A DNA stretch of 64,000 bases from Corynebacterium lactis (GCF_900519355.1 NZ_ULHE01000004.1:124001-188000); one strand, 5' to 3'. Numbered from the stretch's first letter, positions 49,118 through 59,883 are shown. A program made the numbers and translations. The notes: generated by a model from the letters alone, not told the origin.

Positions 49118-49258
49118 GTTAAAGCCGACCGGGTTAGCTGACGGGTTCGGAAGAATGGAAGACTTCCTACCCTCCGGGATTTTCCCTTTGGGATTCACCC
49201 CAATTGTTGAGGTGGGTCCCCGGCTCGATTCCCCTCCTCCCCTGGCAACCAGTCGGAG
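49118..49258 (-). promoter_or_regulatory. ydaO/yuaA-type c-di-AMP riboswitch upstream of NlpC/P60
   Basis: On the minus strand the conserved core elements occur in order: GAGCCGGGGACCCACC, then TTGGGGTGAATCCC, GGGTAGGAAG, and TTCCGAACCCGTCAGCTAACCCGGT. This is the consensus pattern of the ydaO aptamer, which in actinobacteria often controls cell-wall hydrolase genes, usually turning them off when c-di-AMP is high. The aptamer ends about 25 bp before the start codon. The leader ends are estimated. Confidence 0.93.
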
Positions 49259-49748
49259 AAGAATTTTCGATTAGGCTCTGTGTTTTCTTATCAATGATCG
49301 ACACCACTGGAGGTGGCCCCGTTTCAATGTCTCGATTAGGTTACGAAATTGCATCAAGCCCTGTCTAGTCATTCGGCAAGTTTTCACCATTTTAGCCCTC
49401 CGTTACCGCCATAACACCCAATTCGTTACAAGGCCGTTACAATTTGACACCCCGCAGATAGCGGACTTGATAACGGTTTTATAAACAAGCATTAAGCTGG
49501 ACTTTTGTCGACCGCGGACGTCCGTTACATTTTCGCAATAAAGACCCGGGCATCAACCACTGATACCAGTATTGTGATTTGGGTCACACTTACGGAATCT
49601 GGTCCTCAATTTTCGCTTGAGTAACAGCCTTCACAGACTCCCGACGGTTATAAACCGAGACGTGGGGCGCCCTGGGGCGCGCGGAAAGCGGCGCGGGCGC
49701 CCAGAGCCCCAGACACCTCCCGCGACAGCACGAAATAAGATAGAAACC
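49259..49748. other. Divergent region upstream of the riboswitch and the nuclease gene
   Basis: About 490 bp, AT-richer than the surroundings, with no convincing gene. It must hold promoters for the NlpC/P60 gene (minus) and the exonuclease (plus). The exonuclease frame stays open back to a TTG at 49617, but that stretch is Arg/Gly/Pro-rich and looks non-coding. Confidence 0.45.
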
Positions 49749-51488
49749 GTGGTTTCAGAACAAGGTCAGCTATTTCCCCCGCGCGATGGCCGCCCCGATG
49801 GCCACCCCGATGGCCGTCACGATAGGCACCGCAGCTCCGACGAACGAGGCCTCGACTCGTCGCTTTTCGAGACCACCTTCGTCGTCGTCGACCTCGAAAC
49901 CACCGGCTTGAGCGTCGCCGAGGACCACATCATCGAAATCGGCGCGGTCAAGGTGCAACAGGGCCAGATCCTCGACACTTTTAGCAGCTTCGTAGACCCC
50001 GGCTCCCCGATCCCCGAGCACATCACGGCCATCACCGGTATCGCTGACGCAGACGTGGAGGGTGCCCCGCAAATCGGCACGGCGCTCCCCCGCTTCCTCG
50101 AATTCGCCGCGGGCGCCGTCTGGGTCGCCCACAATGCCAAGTTCGATCTCGGTTTCCTCCGCGAGGCCTGCTCCTCCCTCGGACTCGCCTGGCCATCACC
50201 CGCCGTCGTCGATACGCTTCAGCTCTCGCGTCGGCTCATCGACCGCAGCAAGGTCGGCCGCTACCGCCTCAGCAACCTCGCCTCTTTCGTCGGCTCGCCC
50301 ACCGCTCCGACTCACCGCGCGCTTGACGACGCCATGGCGACCGTTGCCGTTCTTCATTACCTCATTGAGCTCTTGGCGGGTCACCACGTTGAGACCAAGG
50401 AGGAGCTGACCAATTTCTCCTCCACTGTGTCGCCACAGATTCGCGCCAAGCGCCACCTCGTCGACCACGCTCCCCACACTCCGGGCGTCTACATTTTCCG
50501 TTCCGCCAATGGCGATCCCTTATATATAGGGACTGCGGTGGACCTGAGACGCCGCCTACTGCAGTACTTCAACGGATCGGATTCGCGGAAGAAGATCACG
50601 GAAATGGTGACACTCGCAGCCTCTGTCGACGTCATCGAGTGCGCTCACGGACTTGAAGCCGAGGTGCGGGAAGCCAGACTGCTTGCGGCACTGCGACCGC
50701 CCTACAACCGGCAGCGCACCGAGCCGTCGAGGGGTTGGTACATAGTTGCGCCACAAAGCCCCGGAAAATCGGCCAAGATTTCACGGTCTGCGACCGCAGC
50801 GGGCAAAACCGCCGCACCGGCCACCCCCGAAGGGAGCAAGGCCCACAGCAGTATGGGGCCGTTTCGCACGAAGGACACCGCGACAGCGATCCGCGACCGC
50901 CTCAATAGCAGGAGCGCGGACTTCCGCGAAGCGCTCGCAGAAACATTGTCTGGTGGACGCAGCGAAATTGAGGCGATGCTGGAGGAAATTGCGGCACTCG
51001 CGCAGGCTCACCGCTTTCAGCGAGCAGCCCTGCAACGGGATCGGGCCGCAGAGTTCATTACGACCCTCGAGCGACAACAACGGCTGTCGGCGCTCGCAGA
51101 GATCCCGTCTCTACGCATCGCCTACCCGGACGGCGCCGGGGGATGGCACCTGGCCGAAGTCTGCCACGGCCACTTGGTGGCAGCAGGCACTGCACCGCGT
51201 GGCAGCAAATCAGAATTCATCACGGAGCTGCTTCATTCCGCCGCGGAAACAGTTATCCCCGATTCCTCTATATATAGAGGAGCGTCTCTTGATGAGCTCG
51301 CCATTATCTGGAAGTGGATCGCCCGCCCGGAGGTACGAATAATGCCCACCGGTGCGAATCTTTCCAGCCCCATCGACGGGGCCGGAAGATACCTCCAGTG
51401 GGCTCGAGACGCCAGCGAGGCCAGGCGCGAAGGAAGAGTCCGGCAGCTGCACCCTGAGTCAGCTAGCGCTGCGTCGCAGCGGAAATAA
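49749..51488 (+). CDS. DEDDh exonuclease fused to a UvrC-like GIY-YIG domain
   Basis: A 579-residue protein of the Rv2191 type. The exonuclease domain (residues about 40-205) resembles DNA polymerase III epsilon: Exo I VVVDLETTGLSVAEDHIIEIG, Exo II VAHNAKFDLGFLREAC and Exo III THRALDDAMATVAVL. A GIY-YIG nuclease domain follows, HTPGVYIFRSANGDPLYIGT, as in UvrC, and then about 230 residues of weaker similarity. The role is thought to be DNA repair, but is not settled. The start is uncertain: I use GTG 49749 (VVSEQGQLFPPRD); a TTG at 49617 would add 44 low-complexity residues. A 12-bp repeat (CCCCGATGGCCA-type) near 49785-49820 encodes an Asp-Gly-His/Arg-Pro run. Confidence 0.88.
   Translation: MVSEQGQLFPPRDGRPDGHPDGRHDRHRSSDERGLDSSLFETTFVVVDLETTGLSVAEDHIIEIGAVKVQQGQILDTFSSFVDPGSPIPEHITAITGIADADVEGAPQIGTALPRFLEFAAGAVWVAHNAKFDLGFLREACSSLGLAWPSPAVVDTLQLSRRLIDRSKVGRYRLSNLASFVGSPTAPTHRALDDAMATVAVLHYLIELLAGHHVETKEELTNFSSTVSPQIRAKRHLVDHAPHTPGVYIFRSANGDPLYIGTAVDLRRRLLQYFNGSDSRKKITEMVTLAASVDVIECAHGLEAEVREARLLAALRPPYNRQRTEPSRGWYIVAPQSPGKSAKISRSATAAGKTAAPATPEGSKAHSSMGPFRTKDTATAIRDRLNSRSADFREALAETLSGGRSEIEAMLEEIAALAQAHRFQRAALQRDRAAEFITTLERQQRLSALAEIPSLRIAYPDGAGGWHLAEVCHGHLVAAGTAPRGSKSEFITELLHSAAETVIPDSSIYRGASLDELAIIWKWIARPEVRIMPTGANLSSPIDGAGRYLQWARDASEARREGRVRQLHPESASAASQRK
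51265..51280. repeat. 16-bp perfect AT-cored palindrome inside the exonuclease gene
   Basis: CCTCTATATATAGAGG is a perfect inverted repeat in otherwise GC-rich coding DNA and uses rare codons (ATA, AGA). A similar, imperfect element CCCTTATATATAGGG lies at about 50516-50530 in the same gene, over the LYIG codons. Confidence 0.75.
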
Positions 51489-52538
51489 TCTCGGCGCACA
51501 AGCCGGAATCGAGCGTGCGCTGGACCTCGGCGATCGCGGTCGCCATCGCCTCTCGCAGGCTCTTGCCTCCCGACCCGACTTCCCCACGCGAGGCGACGAG
51601 TGCGGCAGCCGAGTTCAGCACAACAGCGTCACGAATCGGGCCCTTGAGCTCTCCGGACCAGACCTTGCGAGCACGTCCGCGTTGTAGGCAGGGTCACCTC
51701 CGCGAAGTGCATCCGGCTCGGCGTAGTCCATCCCATAATCGCGCGGGTCGATGACATCCTCATGGACCGCACCATCCGACACCACAAAGACCCGGGTCGG
51801 GCCAGTAACGGTGATCTCATCAAGGCCGTCGTATCCCCTGACGACGAGGACGCTCTGCCCACGACGCGCGAAGGTGTTCGCCATGGTCTCCATGAGATCT
51901 TCAAAAGCGCAACCGATAAGGCTTGCACGGGGACGTGCCGGGTTTGTAAGCGGGCCAAGGAGATTAAATAGCGTTGGGACCGCGAGCTCCTTGCGAACGG
52001 GGCCCGCAAAACGCATCGCCGGGTGATAGCGGGCAGCGAAGAGGAAGCGCAAAAAGAACTCCGGATGCTCAGCTGACGCGACCACCCCGTCCTCAATATC
52101 GATACCGAGCGCTTCAAGCATGTCGGCTCCACCCGACTTTGAGGAAGCCGCTCGATTGCCGTGCTTGAGCACCGGAGTGCCCGATGCCGCGATGACAACC
52201 ATCGACATCGTCGAAATGTTCACCGTGTGAGCGCCGTCGCCACCGGTGCCGACGATATCTACTGCGCCGCGGGCGATAGCGTCGGCAAGCCCTGCCCCGG
52301 GGACAGGACGGGCGAAGGCGAGCATGCCGTCGGCGGCGGCATCGAGTTCGGCGGGCGTGACGCCCTTGGCCAACAGACCGAACGCGAATGTTGCGGTATG
52401 AACGTCATCCGATGCACCAGACATAATCTGGTCCATGGCGAAGCGGATCCCCTCGGAAGAGACCTCTTGACCGGCACCGATAGTCGCCAGGACTTCGCGC
52501 CACGAAGCGGCCACCCTGTCATGGTTCAATCCGCTCAT
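51463..52538 (-). CDS. trpD: Anthranilate phosphoribosyltransferase (3' frameshift as written)
   Basis: The second enzyme of tryptophan synthesis, joining anthranilate with PRPP; 358 residues after repair. Motifs: VDIVGTGGDGAHTVNIST for phosphate binding, VLKHGNRAASSKSGGADML, and FLFAARYHPAMRF and RPRASLIGC in the core. As written the frame ends at 51615, about 50 residues short. Adding one C at 51663-51664 restores LARVWSGELKGPIRDAVVL and the typical NSAAALVA end, with a stop at 51463-51465. The gene then overlaps the converging nuclease gene by about 25 bp. It stands apart from other trp genes, as in mycobacteria (Rv2192c). Confidence 0.94.
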
Positions 52539-52999
52539 ACTCGTTCACTTCCTTTCGTAGTACTTGGTGTGGCGCAGGTTACCCCGGCTTCACGAAGACG
52601 ACAGTCAACCCGTCCGCCTTGAATACGCGAGTTCCGGCATGCGCTATATGCATTTCTAAATATTAAGAAAAACATACTCGCTGTGAAGCGCGCGCGTGCA
52701 TGGCGCCCCATACAATCCGCGCCTACCCCAAAACGGGTCGAGAGCGCTCATCAGTGACAGTGGCTTTGTCCGGTTGGGATAAGATATGCGGTACGCCAAC
52801 TGGACGATCAGTCGACGAGCAGGCCCAGAACGCGCCGCGCAGGCCCCGTCGTAAAACACCCCCGCAAAGTTCCCGGCAGTGGGAAAAATTATTGAAATTC
52901 TCAGATTTCTTAGTTTGCGACCTGGGATTTTAGGAATTTTTTTACAAAATCGGGGGTTGCAACGTGACTACAGCTTAAGAACAGTCCATACTGTTATAT
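52539..52999. other. Divergent trpD / ctaE control region
   Basis: About 460 bp without a plausible gene. The part near ctaE is AT-rich (from about 52885) and includes TTGCAA at 52955 followed by several TA-rich hexamers, the likely ctaE promoter area. A GATAAGATATG stretch at about 52780 could be another -10. No clear trp leader or terminator is seen on the trpD side. Confidence 0.4.
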
Positions 53000-53614
53000 G
53001 TGACGAGCGCAGTTGAAAATCAAGGTATGACAGCACCACGTCGTGCCGCGACACTTAATCGACCGAATATGGTCAGTGTCGGCACGATTGTGTTCCTGTC
53101 TCAGGAATTAATGTTCTTCGCCGGTCTGTTCGCGATGTACTTCGTGTCTCGCGCCAACGGACAGGGCGATTCGTGGGATTGGGGTACCGGCCACCTCAAC
53201 GTCCCGTACGCACTGGTGATCACCGTGATCCTGGTGTCGTCTTCGTTCACTGCCCAGTGGGGCGTGTTCGCGGCCGAGCGTGGCGACGTTTTCGCACTCC
53301 GCAAGTGGTACGCACTGTCCACCGCCCTGGGTGCGGTCTTCCTCGTGGGCCAGGCCTACGAGTACATCACCCTGGTCGGCCACGGTCTTACCATCCAGAA
53401 CTCGATTTACGGTTCCGTCTTCTTCATCACGACCGGTTTCCACGCAGCCCACGTTCTCGCGGGCGTGCTGGCCTTCGTCGTGGTCCTGATCCGTACCGCG
53501 AAGTCGAAGTTCACCCCGGCGCAGGCGACTGCGGCCATCGTGGTCTCGTACTACTGGCACTTCGTCGACGTCGTGTGGATTGGCCTGTTCATCACCATCT
53601 ACTTCATCCAGTAG
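53000..53614 (+). CDS. ctaE: Cytochrome c oxidase subunit III
   Basis: A 204-residue polytopic membrane protein of the aa3 oxidase with five hydrophobic segments. Conserved family pieces are [20 protein letters not shown] near the N-terminus and [16 protein letters not shown] and [17 protein letters not shown] at the C-terminus. It starts the ctaE-qcrCAB unit, the actinobacterial arrangement that encodes the obligate bc1-aa3 supercomplex. The start is GTG; an ATG 10 codons in (MTAPRRA) is also possible and may be used. Confidence 0.96.
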   Translation: MTSAVENQGMTAPRRAATLNRPNMVSVGTIVFLSQELMFFAGLFAMYFVSRANGQGDSWDWGTGHLNVPYALVITVILVSSSFTAQWGVFAAERGDVFALRKWYALSTALGAVFLVGQAYEYITLVGHGLTIQNSIYGSVFFITTGFHAAHVLAGVLAFVVVLIRTAKSKFTPAQATAAIVVSYYWHFVDVVWIGLFITIYFIQ

Positions 53615-53692
53615 GCCGTATCGGCCGTCCTAATTTTTCGGGTACGGCCTACAGCCCATCCACTTTCCACGAACAGTCTCAAAGGGAAAAAG

Positions 53693-54583
53693 ATGGAAAA
53701 CACTACCTCCGAAATCAAGGGCACCAAGCCCTTGGCGGCGGCACCTAAGTCGAAGGGTCGCCGCAAGATGCGCCGTACTGCCTCCGGCATTATGGCAATG
53801 GCCCTCGCCCTGACCGGCGCTGGCTTCCTCTCAAATGCACTTACCCCTGATGCTCAGACGGCTACCGCCCAGAAGGACGAGGCCGCCATGATTCAGCAGG
53901 GCAAGGAGCTCTACGACGTCGCTTGTATTACCTGCCACGGTGCAAACCTGCAGGGTGTCAAGGACCGCGGTAAGTCTCTGATCGGCGTTGGCGAAGGCTC
54001 GGTGTACTTCCAGGTTCACTCCGGCCGTATGCCGATGCTCCGCAACGAGGCCCAGGCGGCCCGTAAGACTCCCCGCTACTCCGAGGAGCAGATCCTCGCC
54101 ATCGCGGCCTACGTTCAGGCCAACGGCGGTGGCGCCGGCATCGTCAAGGACTCCGACGGTTCGATTGCTATGGCTTCCCTGCGCGGTAAGAACGCAGGCG
54201 CCAACGGCGAAATCGATCCGGCCGACGTTGCTCGCGGTTCCGAGCTCTTCCGCCTGAACTGCGCGTCCTGCCACAACTTCACCGGTCGTGGCGGCGCACT
54301 GTCCGGTGGTAAGTACGCACCGGTCCTGGATCCTGCTAACGAGCAGGAGATTTACCAGGCCATGCTGACCGGCCCGCAGAACATGCCGAAGTTCTCCGAT
54401 CGCCAGCTCTCCGCTGACGAGAAGAAGGACATCATCGCCTACATCAAGAATGCTAAGGAAGCACCGACCCCTGGTGGTTGGGGCCTCGGCGGCATCGGCC
54501 CGGTTACTGAGGGCATGGCGATGTGGATTGTAGGCATTGTCGCTCTCGTAGCGGCCGCTCTTTGGATTGGATCCCGCCGATGA
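53693..54583 (+). CDS. qcrC: Diheme cytochrome c subunit of the bc1 complex
   Basis: A 296-residue subunit with two c-type heme motifs, CITCH near residue 76 and CASCH near residue 186, characteristic of actinobacterial cytochrome cc. The N-terminal segment ([17 protein letters not shown]) anchors it and the C-terminal helix ([17 protein letters not shown]) is the second anchor. It takes electrons from QcrA and hands them directly to CtaC, replacing soluble cytochrome c. It overlaps qcrA by 4 bp. Confidence 0.97.
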   Translation: MENTTSEIKGTKPLAAAPKSKGRRKMRRTASGIMAMALALTGAGFLSNALTPDAQTATAQKDEAAMIQQGKELYDVACITCHGANLQGVKDRGKSLIGVGEGSVYFQVHSGRMPMLRNEAQAARKTPRYSEEQILAIAAYVQANGGGAGIVKDSDGSIAMASLRGKNAGANGEIDPADVARGSELFRLNCASCHNFTGRGGALSGGKYAPVLDPANEQEIYQAMLTGPQNMPKFSDRQLSADEKKDIIAYIKNAKEAPTPGGWGLGGIGPVTEGMAMWIVGIVALVAAALWIGSRR

Positions 54584-55791
54584 GTAATAACGAGAACAAG
54601 AAGTACAGCTCCGAAGAGCTGTCGAAGATGAGCAACGCCGAGCTCGCCCGCTTGGGCGCCGAGCTTGACGATGTGACCATTGCGTACCGCAAGGAGCGCT
54701 TCCCCATCGCCAACGATCCGGCTGAGAAGCGCGCCGCTGCAGGCGTCACCTTCTGGCTGGCACTCGCTGTCGTCCTGGGCCTGGCATTTGCCTGCATCTA
54801 CCTCTTCTACCCGTGGCACTACAAGGGCCTCGGCCAGGAGGGCATGTGGCTTTACTCGCTCTACACCCCGCTGCTGGGTGTCACGCTGGGCGGCTGCATC
54901 GTCAGCCTTGGCGTTGGCGCAGTGAAGTTCACCAAGCGCTTCATCCCGGAGGAGATTTCCGTTCAGCGTCGCCACGACGGTCCTTCTGAGGAAGTTGATC
55001 AGAAGACCATCGTCGCGCTGCTGAATGATTCTTGGCAGACCTCGACCCTGGGTCGTCGTTCCGCCATCAAGGGCCTGCTGGGCACCGGCGCAGTTCTCGC
55101 CGGCATCGGCATGATCCTGCCGTTCGGTGGCATGATCAAGAACCCGTGGAAGCCGCGTCATGAGGTTGACATCACGGGTGACGGCACCCTGTGGACCACC
55201 GGCTGGACCCTCGTCGAGAAGGGCGAGAAGGTCTACCTCGGTCGCGACACCGGCGCTATTGCCGAGGAGGGCCACCACGGCTACTCCACCAAGGGTGTTT
55301 CCCGCCTGGTTCGCATCCGCCCGGAGGACCTCTCCGCCGGCGCTATGGAAACCGTCTTCCCGCTGCCTGAGGGCGACGTCAACGACGGTGACAAGTACTC
55401 CAAGGACGCCGACGTCTACGAGGCTCACATGCACTCGATTCACGGCTCCCGTAACTCTGTCATGCTGATTCGTCTCCGCGCGCAGGACGCTGCGAAGGCA
55501 ACTCTGCGTCAGGGCCAGGAGGACTTCCACTACGGCGACTACTTCGCCTACTCGAAGATCTGCACGCACATCGGTTGCCCGACCTCTCTCTACGAGCAGC
55601 AGACCAACCGCATTCTGTGCCCGTGCCACCAGTCGCAGTTCGATGCCCTCCACTACGGCAAGCCTGTCTTCGGCCCGGCCGCTCGTGCGCTGCCGCAGCT
55701 GCCGATCAGCGTCGATGAGGAAGGCTTTATGTACGCCAAGGGCAACTTCGTTGAGCCTGTTGGCCCGGCATTCTGGGAGCGTAAGTCATGA
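54580..55791 (+). CDS. qcrA: Rieske iron-sulphur subunit of the bc1 complex
   Basis: A 403-residue actinobacterial Rieske protein with a long N-terminal part holding three hydrophobic segments (about residues 58-80, 93-115 and 160-180) and a twin-Arg-like stretch [10 protein letters not shown]. The 2Fe-2S ligands are in CTHIGCPTS and CPCHQSQFD. The start is set at ATG 54580, overlapping the qcrC stop; the frame further upstream is inside qcrC. It overlaps qcrB by 4 bp. Confidence 0.97.
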   Translation: MSNNENKKYSSEELSKMSNAELARLGAELDDVTIAYRKERFPIANDPAEKRAAAGVTFWLALAVVLGLAFACIYLFYPWHYKGLGQEGMWLYSLYTPLLGVTLGGCIVSLGVGAVKFTKRFIPEEISVQRRHDGPSEEVDQKTIVALLNDSWQTSTLGRRSAIKGLLGTGAVLAGIGMILPFGGMIKNPWKPRHEVDITGDGTLWTTGWTLVEKGEKVYLGRDTGAIAEEGHHGYSTKGVSRLVRIRPEDLSAGAMETVFPLPEGDVNDGDKYSKDADVYEAHMHSIHGSRNSVMLIRLRAQDAAKATLRQGQEDFHYGDYFAYSKICTHIGCPTSLYEQQTNRILCPCHQSQFDALHYGKPVFGPAARALPQLPISVDEEGFMYAKGNFVEPVGPAFWERKS

Positions 55792-57413
55792 GTCAAACCA
55801 AGCTAGCAACCGCTGCGACCAATATGGATGCCCGCTACACCATGTCGGGCGGCATGCGTCGTCAGCTCAACAAGGTCTTCCCGACCCACTGGTCCTTCCT
55901 GCTGGGTGAGATCGCTCTCTACTCCTTCGTAGTGCTGCTGATCTCGGGTGTTTACCTGACCCTGTTCTTCGATCCGTCGATGTCCAAGGTCATCTACGAC
56001 GGTGCCTACGCACCGCTCAACGGCGTCGAGATGTCTCGCGCCTACGAGACCGCCCTGCAGATCTCCTTCGAGGTCCGCGGTGGTCTGTTCATCCGCCAGG
56101 TCCACCACTGGGGTGCTCTCCTGTTCGCCATCTCGATCATGGCGCACATGTTCCGCATCTTCTTCACCGGCGCCTTCCGCAAGCCGCGCGAGGCAAACTG
56201 GGTCATCGGCTCCATCCTTCTGCTGCTGTCCGTGGCTGAGGGCTTCATGGGCTACTCCCTGCCGGACGACCTTCTCTCCGGTGTTGGTCTGCGCATTATG
56301 TCCGCGATCATCATTGGTCTGCCGATCATCGGCACCTGGATTCACTGGATGATGTTCAACGGCGACTTCCCGGGTGACATGATCATCCCGCGCCTCTACA
56401 TCGCCCACGTGCTGATCATTCCGGCCCTGCTTCTCGGCCTCATCGCCGCCCACCTGGCTCTGGTTTGGTACCAGAAGCACACCCAGTTCGCTGGCCCGGG
56501 CCGCACCGAGAACAACGTCGTCGGCGTTCGAATTCTGCCGATCTTCGCTGTGAAGTCCGTTTCCTTCGGCCTGATCACCTTCGGCTTCCTGTTCCTGTTC
56601 GCGGGTATCTTCCAGATCAACGCCATCTGGAACCTCGGCCCGTACAACCCGGCGCAGGTCTCCGCTGGTTCCCAGCCGGATATCTACATGCTGTGGACTG
56701 ACGGTGCTGCCCGTGTCATGCCGCCGTGGGAGCTCTACCTGGGCAACTACACCATTCCGGCCGTGTTCTGGGTTGCACTTCTGTGTGGCATCCTCGTCGC
56801 GCTGCTCTTCGCTTACCCGTTCATCGAGGCGAAGATCACCGGCGACACCGCTCACCACAACCTGCTGCAGCGTCCGCGCGACGTGCCGGTCCGCTCCGGC
56901 CTCGGCGCCATGGCTCTGGTGTTCTACACTCTGCTGACTCTGTCCGGTGGTAACGACCTCATCGCCTACCACTTCCAGATCTCCCTGAACGCCATGACGT
57001 GGGTTGGTCGTATCGGTCTGATCATCCTGCCTCCGATTGCCTACTTCGTCACCTACCGAATCTGCCTCGGCCTGCAGCGCAGCGACCGTGCAGTTCTGGA
57101 GCACGGCATCGAGACTGGCGTTATCAACCAGCTGCCGGATGGTTCCTTCATCGAGGTCCACCAGCCGCTGGGTCCGGTCGACGAGCATGGCCACCCGATT
57201 CCGCTGGAGTACCAGGGTGCTTACGTCCCGAAGACCATGAACGAGCTCGGCGCAGCCGGTCACCCGGGTCGCGGCTCCTTCTTCAAGCCGGACGCACCGG
57301 AGATCGCTGCTGAGGCTGCACGCATCGAGCACGAGAACCACGAGCAGCAGGCTCAGATGTTCCGTGACCTCGAGGCCCGCAACGCCGAAGAGCGTCGCCA
57401 GCTGGAGAGCTAA
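55788..57413 (+). CDS. qcrB: Cytochrome b subunit of the bc1 complex
   Basis: A 541-residue cytochrome b with about nine membrane helices and the extended C-terminus usual in actinobacteria. The quinol-site region includes [10 protein letters not shown]-like [14 protein letters not shown], and paired heme-binding His are in [20 protein letters not shown] and [20 protein letters not shown]. The C-terminal 120 residues are hydrophilic and end in a Glu/Arg-rich helix. It is the target of bc1 inhibitors in relatives. A terminator follows. Confidence 0.97.
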   Translation: MSQTKLATAATNMDARYTMSGGMRRQLNKVFPTHWSFLLGEIALYSFVVLLISGVYLTLFFDPSMSKVIYDGAYAPLNGVEMSRAYETALQISFEVRGGLFIRQVHHWGALLFAISIMAHMFRIFFTGAFRKPREANWVIGSILLLLSVAEGFMGYSLPDDLLSGVGLRIMSAIIIGLPIIGTWIHWMMFNGDFPGDMIIPRLYIAHVLIIPALLLGLIAAHLALVWYQKHTQFAGPGRTENNVVGVRILPIFAVKSVSFGLITFGFLFLFAGIFQINAIWNLGPYNPAQVSAGSQPDIYMLWTDGAARVMPPWELYLGNYTIPAVFWVALLCGILVALLFAYPFIEAKITGDTAHHNLLQRPRDVPVRSGLGAMALVFYTLLTLSGGNDLIAYHFQISLNAMTWVGRIGLIILPPIAYFVTYRICLGLQRSDRAVLEHGIETGVINQLPDGSFIEVHQPLGPVDEHGHPIPLEYQGAYVPKTMNELGAAGHPGRGSFFKPDAPEIAAEAARIEHENHEQQAQMFRDLEARNAEERRQLES

Positions 57414-57451
57414 ACTACCGCGGTAGATTTTCCTACTGCGCTCAACGACAG

Positions 57452-57495
57452 ATCGCCCCGATCAGTTTAATCGTGAGACTGGACGGGGCGATTTT
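57452..57495 (+). terminator. Terminator after qcrB
   Basis: Arms ATCGCCCCG (57452-57460) and CGGGGCGAT (57484-57492) pair across a 23-base interior, followed by TTTCGTG. It ends the ctaE-qcrCAB unit before the ABC-F gene. Confidence 0.8.
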
Positions 57496-57559
57496 CGTGT
57501 CTCCGTACCGCCTGCTGCGGCAGAACATTTCGACACTGGCACCGGGGTAAAATAGAAGC

Positions 57560-59292
57560 ATGTCTACTACCCCCTCCCCTACTGGCTCCATGGGCGCGCA
57601 GGGCAGCGCGACCCAGTTGGTGGCCAACAACCTCAGCTTCGATTACGAGGGCACGCCGGTACTCCGCGACGTGTCTCTGTCTCTTTCCGGTGGCGAGGTG
57701 TTGGGGCTCGTCGGCGATAACGGCGCCGGCAAGTCCACATTGTTGTGGATTCTCTCTGGGCGTAGGAAGCCTACTCATGGCTCAGTGAAGCACGTTGGCG
57801 TCCGTGTGCTCGGCTCCCAGGAGCTAGAGGCCCCTTACGACTCGACGGTCCAGATGCTGATTGACGAGGCCCTGGGCCCGTCGAAGCGGCGCCTGGAGGC
57901 ACTCGAGGAGGCCGCAGAAGGCATGGCGCAGGCTCGCGATGAGGCGGAGGCCGCGGCCGCTGAAAAGGCGTATTCCGAGATTTTTTCGGACGTAATGGCT
58001 CATGACGATTGGAACGCGGAACATCACGCCGAGGTGGTCTTGGATCACTTGGGGCTTACCGGCACTGCCCCGGACGGTGCTCCCCTCACCGATCAGCTCA
58101 CCACCGAGATTTCCGGTGGGCAGCGCGCGCGCCTCGGCCTGGCGTTGACTCTGATTCGCAAGCCGGAGATCCTCCTGCTCGACGAGCCCACGAACCACCT
58201 CGACGAGCGCGGTCGCCAATTGGTGATCAACACCATCCACGAGCACGCAGCGTCGTTGTCGTCGCTACGCACGACCGCGACTTCCTCGACGAGGTCTGTA
58301 CGGTCATCGGAGACCTTGTTCCGGGGCGTGAGGGTATTGGCATGTTCCGCGGCAATTACTCCGCCTACGACAAGCACAGGCGTCATGAGCGGGCACTGTG
58401 GGAGCACCAGTGGCGCTCGGAGGAGCATGAGCGCAACCGCCTCGAAGATGCCATTGAAAATGGTGCTCGCGAGGTCTCGCCTGGCCGCGAGATGAGCGAC
58501 AACAACAAGATGGCCTACGACCGCAAAGGCGGCCGAGTTGACCGCCAGATCGCCCGTCGCGTCCGCTTTGCCCGCCAACGGCTGACCGAGCTCATTGAGG
58601 ATGGTGTACCGAAGCCACCCGCGCTCCTCGGCTTCGATGCCCCGCTCACGGCGCCTCTTCCCACGAAGCGTGCGGCGTCGGGAAGCGATGAGGACTTCCA
58701 CATTAAGATGCGCGGCGTCGTCGTACCCGACCGGATCCGCGTGGGGTCCCTCACCATCAGGCCCGGGGATAAGGTTGTCATCACTGGGCCGAACGGCGCG
58801 GGCAAATCCACGTTGTTTAAGACCATTCTGGGGCAGGTTCCCACGCAGGCTGGCGAGGTGCGCATCGGGCAGGAGGCCCGGATCGCCATGCTCGCTCAGG
58901 AGCAGGCGTGGGCGGACCCGACGAAGTCGCCGCAGGAGCTCTACGACCTAGCGCCGGCCCCCAAGGTGACTCTGGAGGAGCTCGGCCTGTTAAGCGCCGC
59001 AGATGCCAAGCGCCCGGTCGGTGACCTCTCTATTGGGCAACAGCGACGCGTCGCCCTAGCGCTGGTCGTCGCGGACCCGCCGCAAATCTTGCTTCTCGAC
59101 GAGCCGACCAACCATCTCAGTGTCGACTTGATTGAAGAGGTCCAAGACGCAATCGAGTCGGCGGAGGGAACTGTCATCGTCATTACCCATGACCACCGAA
59201 TGATCAATCGCCTGGAGGCACGCCACCTGGTCGTCACCGACGGAGAGGTGACCGAATTGCCCAAGGGGCAGAAGCCGGTCGAGTTCGCCTAG
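57560..59292 (+). CDS. ABC-F family ATPase (frameshifted as written)
   Basis: A soluble protein with two ABC domains and no membrane segment, 577 residues when repaired. The first domain has Walker A GDNGAGKSTL, signature ISGGQRARLGLAL and Walker B ILLLDEPTNHLD; the second has TGPNGAGKSTLFKTIL, LSIGQQRRVALAL and ILLLDEPTNHLSVDL. The linker (about residues 245-320, charged) is of ABC-F type. As written the first domain loses its H-loop after INTIHEHA; adding one base near 58250 gives VVVVATHDRDFLDEV. ABC-F proteins act on the ribosome as translation factors or in resistance to ribosome-targeting drugs; which applies here cannot be told by sequence alone. Confidence 0.9.
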
Positions 59293-59304
59293 CCGGAACA
59301 CAGC

Positions 59305-59347
59305 AAAAGGCCTCTCCCACTCTTCGAAGGAGTGGGAGAGGCCTTTT
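59305..59347. terminator. Bidirectional terminator between the ABC-F gene and ctaF
   Basis: AAAAGGCCTCTCCCACTC and its complement flank a short TTCG-type loop, with A and T runs at the two ends, so it can act for both convergent genes. Confidence 0.95.
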
Positions 59348-59400
59348 CGGCTATCTAAAATTGTGATTCACCCTGGGGAACGCGCCCCCGCGTGTGAGTC

Positions 59401-59847
59401 TTAGTGCTTCTCCGGCGGGGTGATGTACTGGGTGTTCAGCTTGGTGCCGGAGACGATCAGGATGACCGCGCCGACCAGCAGGAGCCAGTACGCCATGAAC
59501 GCGATGCCGTAGCCCATGAGCAGGATGCCCATGGTCATAACGAACGGCCAGATGGAGCTTGCGGAGAAGAAGCCGAGGGTTCCGGCGCCGTCAGCGATCT
59601 CAGCCTCTTCGAAGTCCGAAGGGGTGATATCGGAGCGAACCTCAGTGAAGTGGAAGTAGCCACCCAGCATGAGGGTCATCAGGGCTGCGAGCACCAGGCC
59701 GGTTGCGCCGGCCCACTCGAGGCGACCCTGGTTTTCGTTGATGATGTTACCGGTGTCCTGGAGGTAACGCGTTGCGAAGATGTAGACAACAGCCATGAAC
59801 GCCAGGAACACGGTAAGTCCGTAGAAGAGCTTTGCTGCAGACTTCAT
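59401..59847 (-). CDS. ctaF: Cytochrome c oxidase subunit IV
   Basis: A 148-residue actinobacterial subunit of the aa3 oxidase (Rv2199c type) with four hydrophobic segments: AKLFYGLTVFLAFMAVVYIF near the start, GLVLAALMTLMLGGYF, and two in the C-terminal half (IWPFVMTMGILLMGYG and YWLLLVGAVILIVSG). The hydrophilic loop between helices 2 and 3 is acidic. It lies 36 bp after ctaC on the same strand and is presumably co-transcribed. Confidence 0.93.
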   Translation of the reverse strand: MKSAAKLFYGLTVFLAFMAVVYIFATRYLQDTGNIINENQGRLEWAGATGLVLAALMTLMLGGYFHFTEVRSDITPSDFEEAEIADGAGTLGFFSASSIWPFVMTMGILLMGYGIAFMAYWLLLVGAVILIVSGTKLNTQYITPPEKH

Positions 59848-59883
59848 TTGAGAACTTCCTTTGGTTTTAGAGGACGGTTGTGT

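Noticed and set aside
49617-49748. TTG start 44 codons upstream of the exonuclease
   Set aside because: The added residues are Arg/Gly/Pro-rich with no similarity and no good ribosome-binding site; a GTG start further in is more likely, though not proven.
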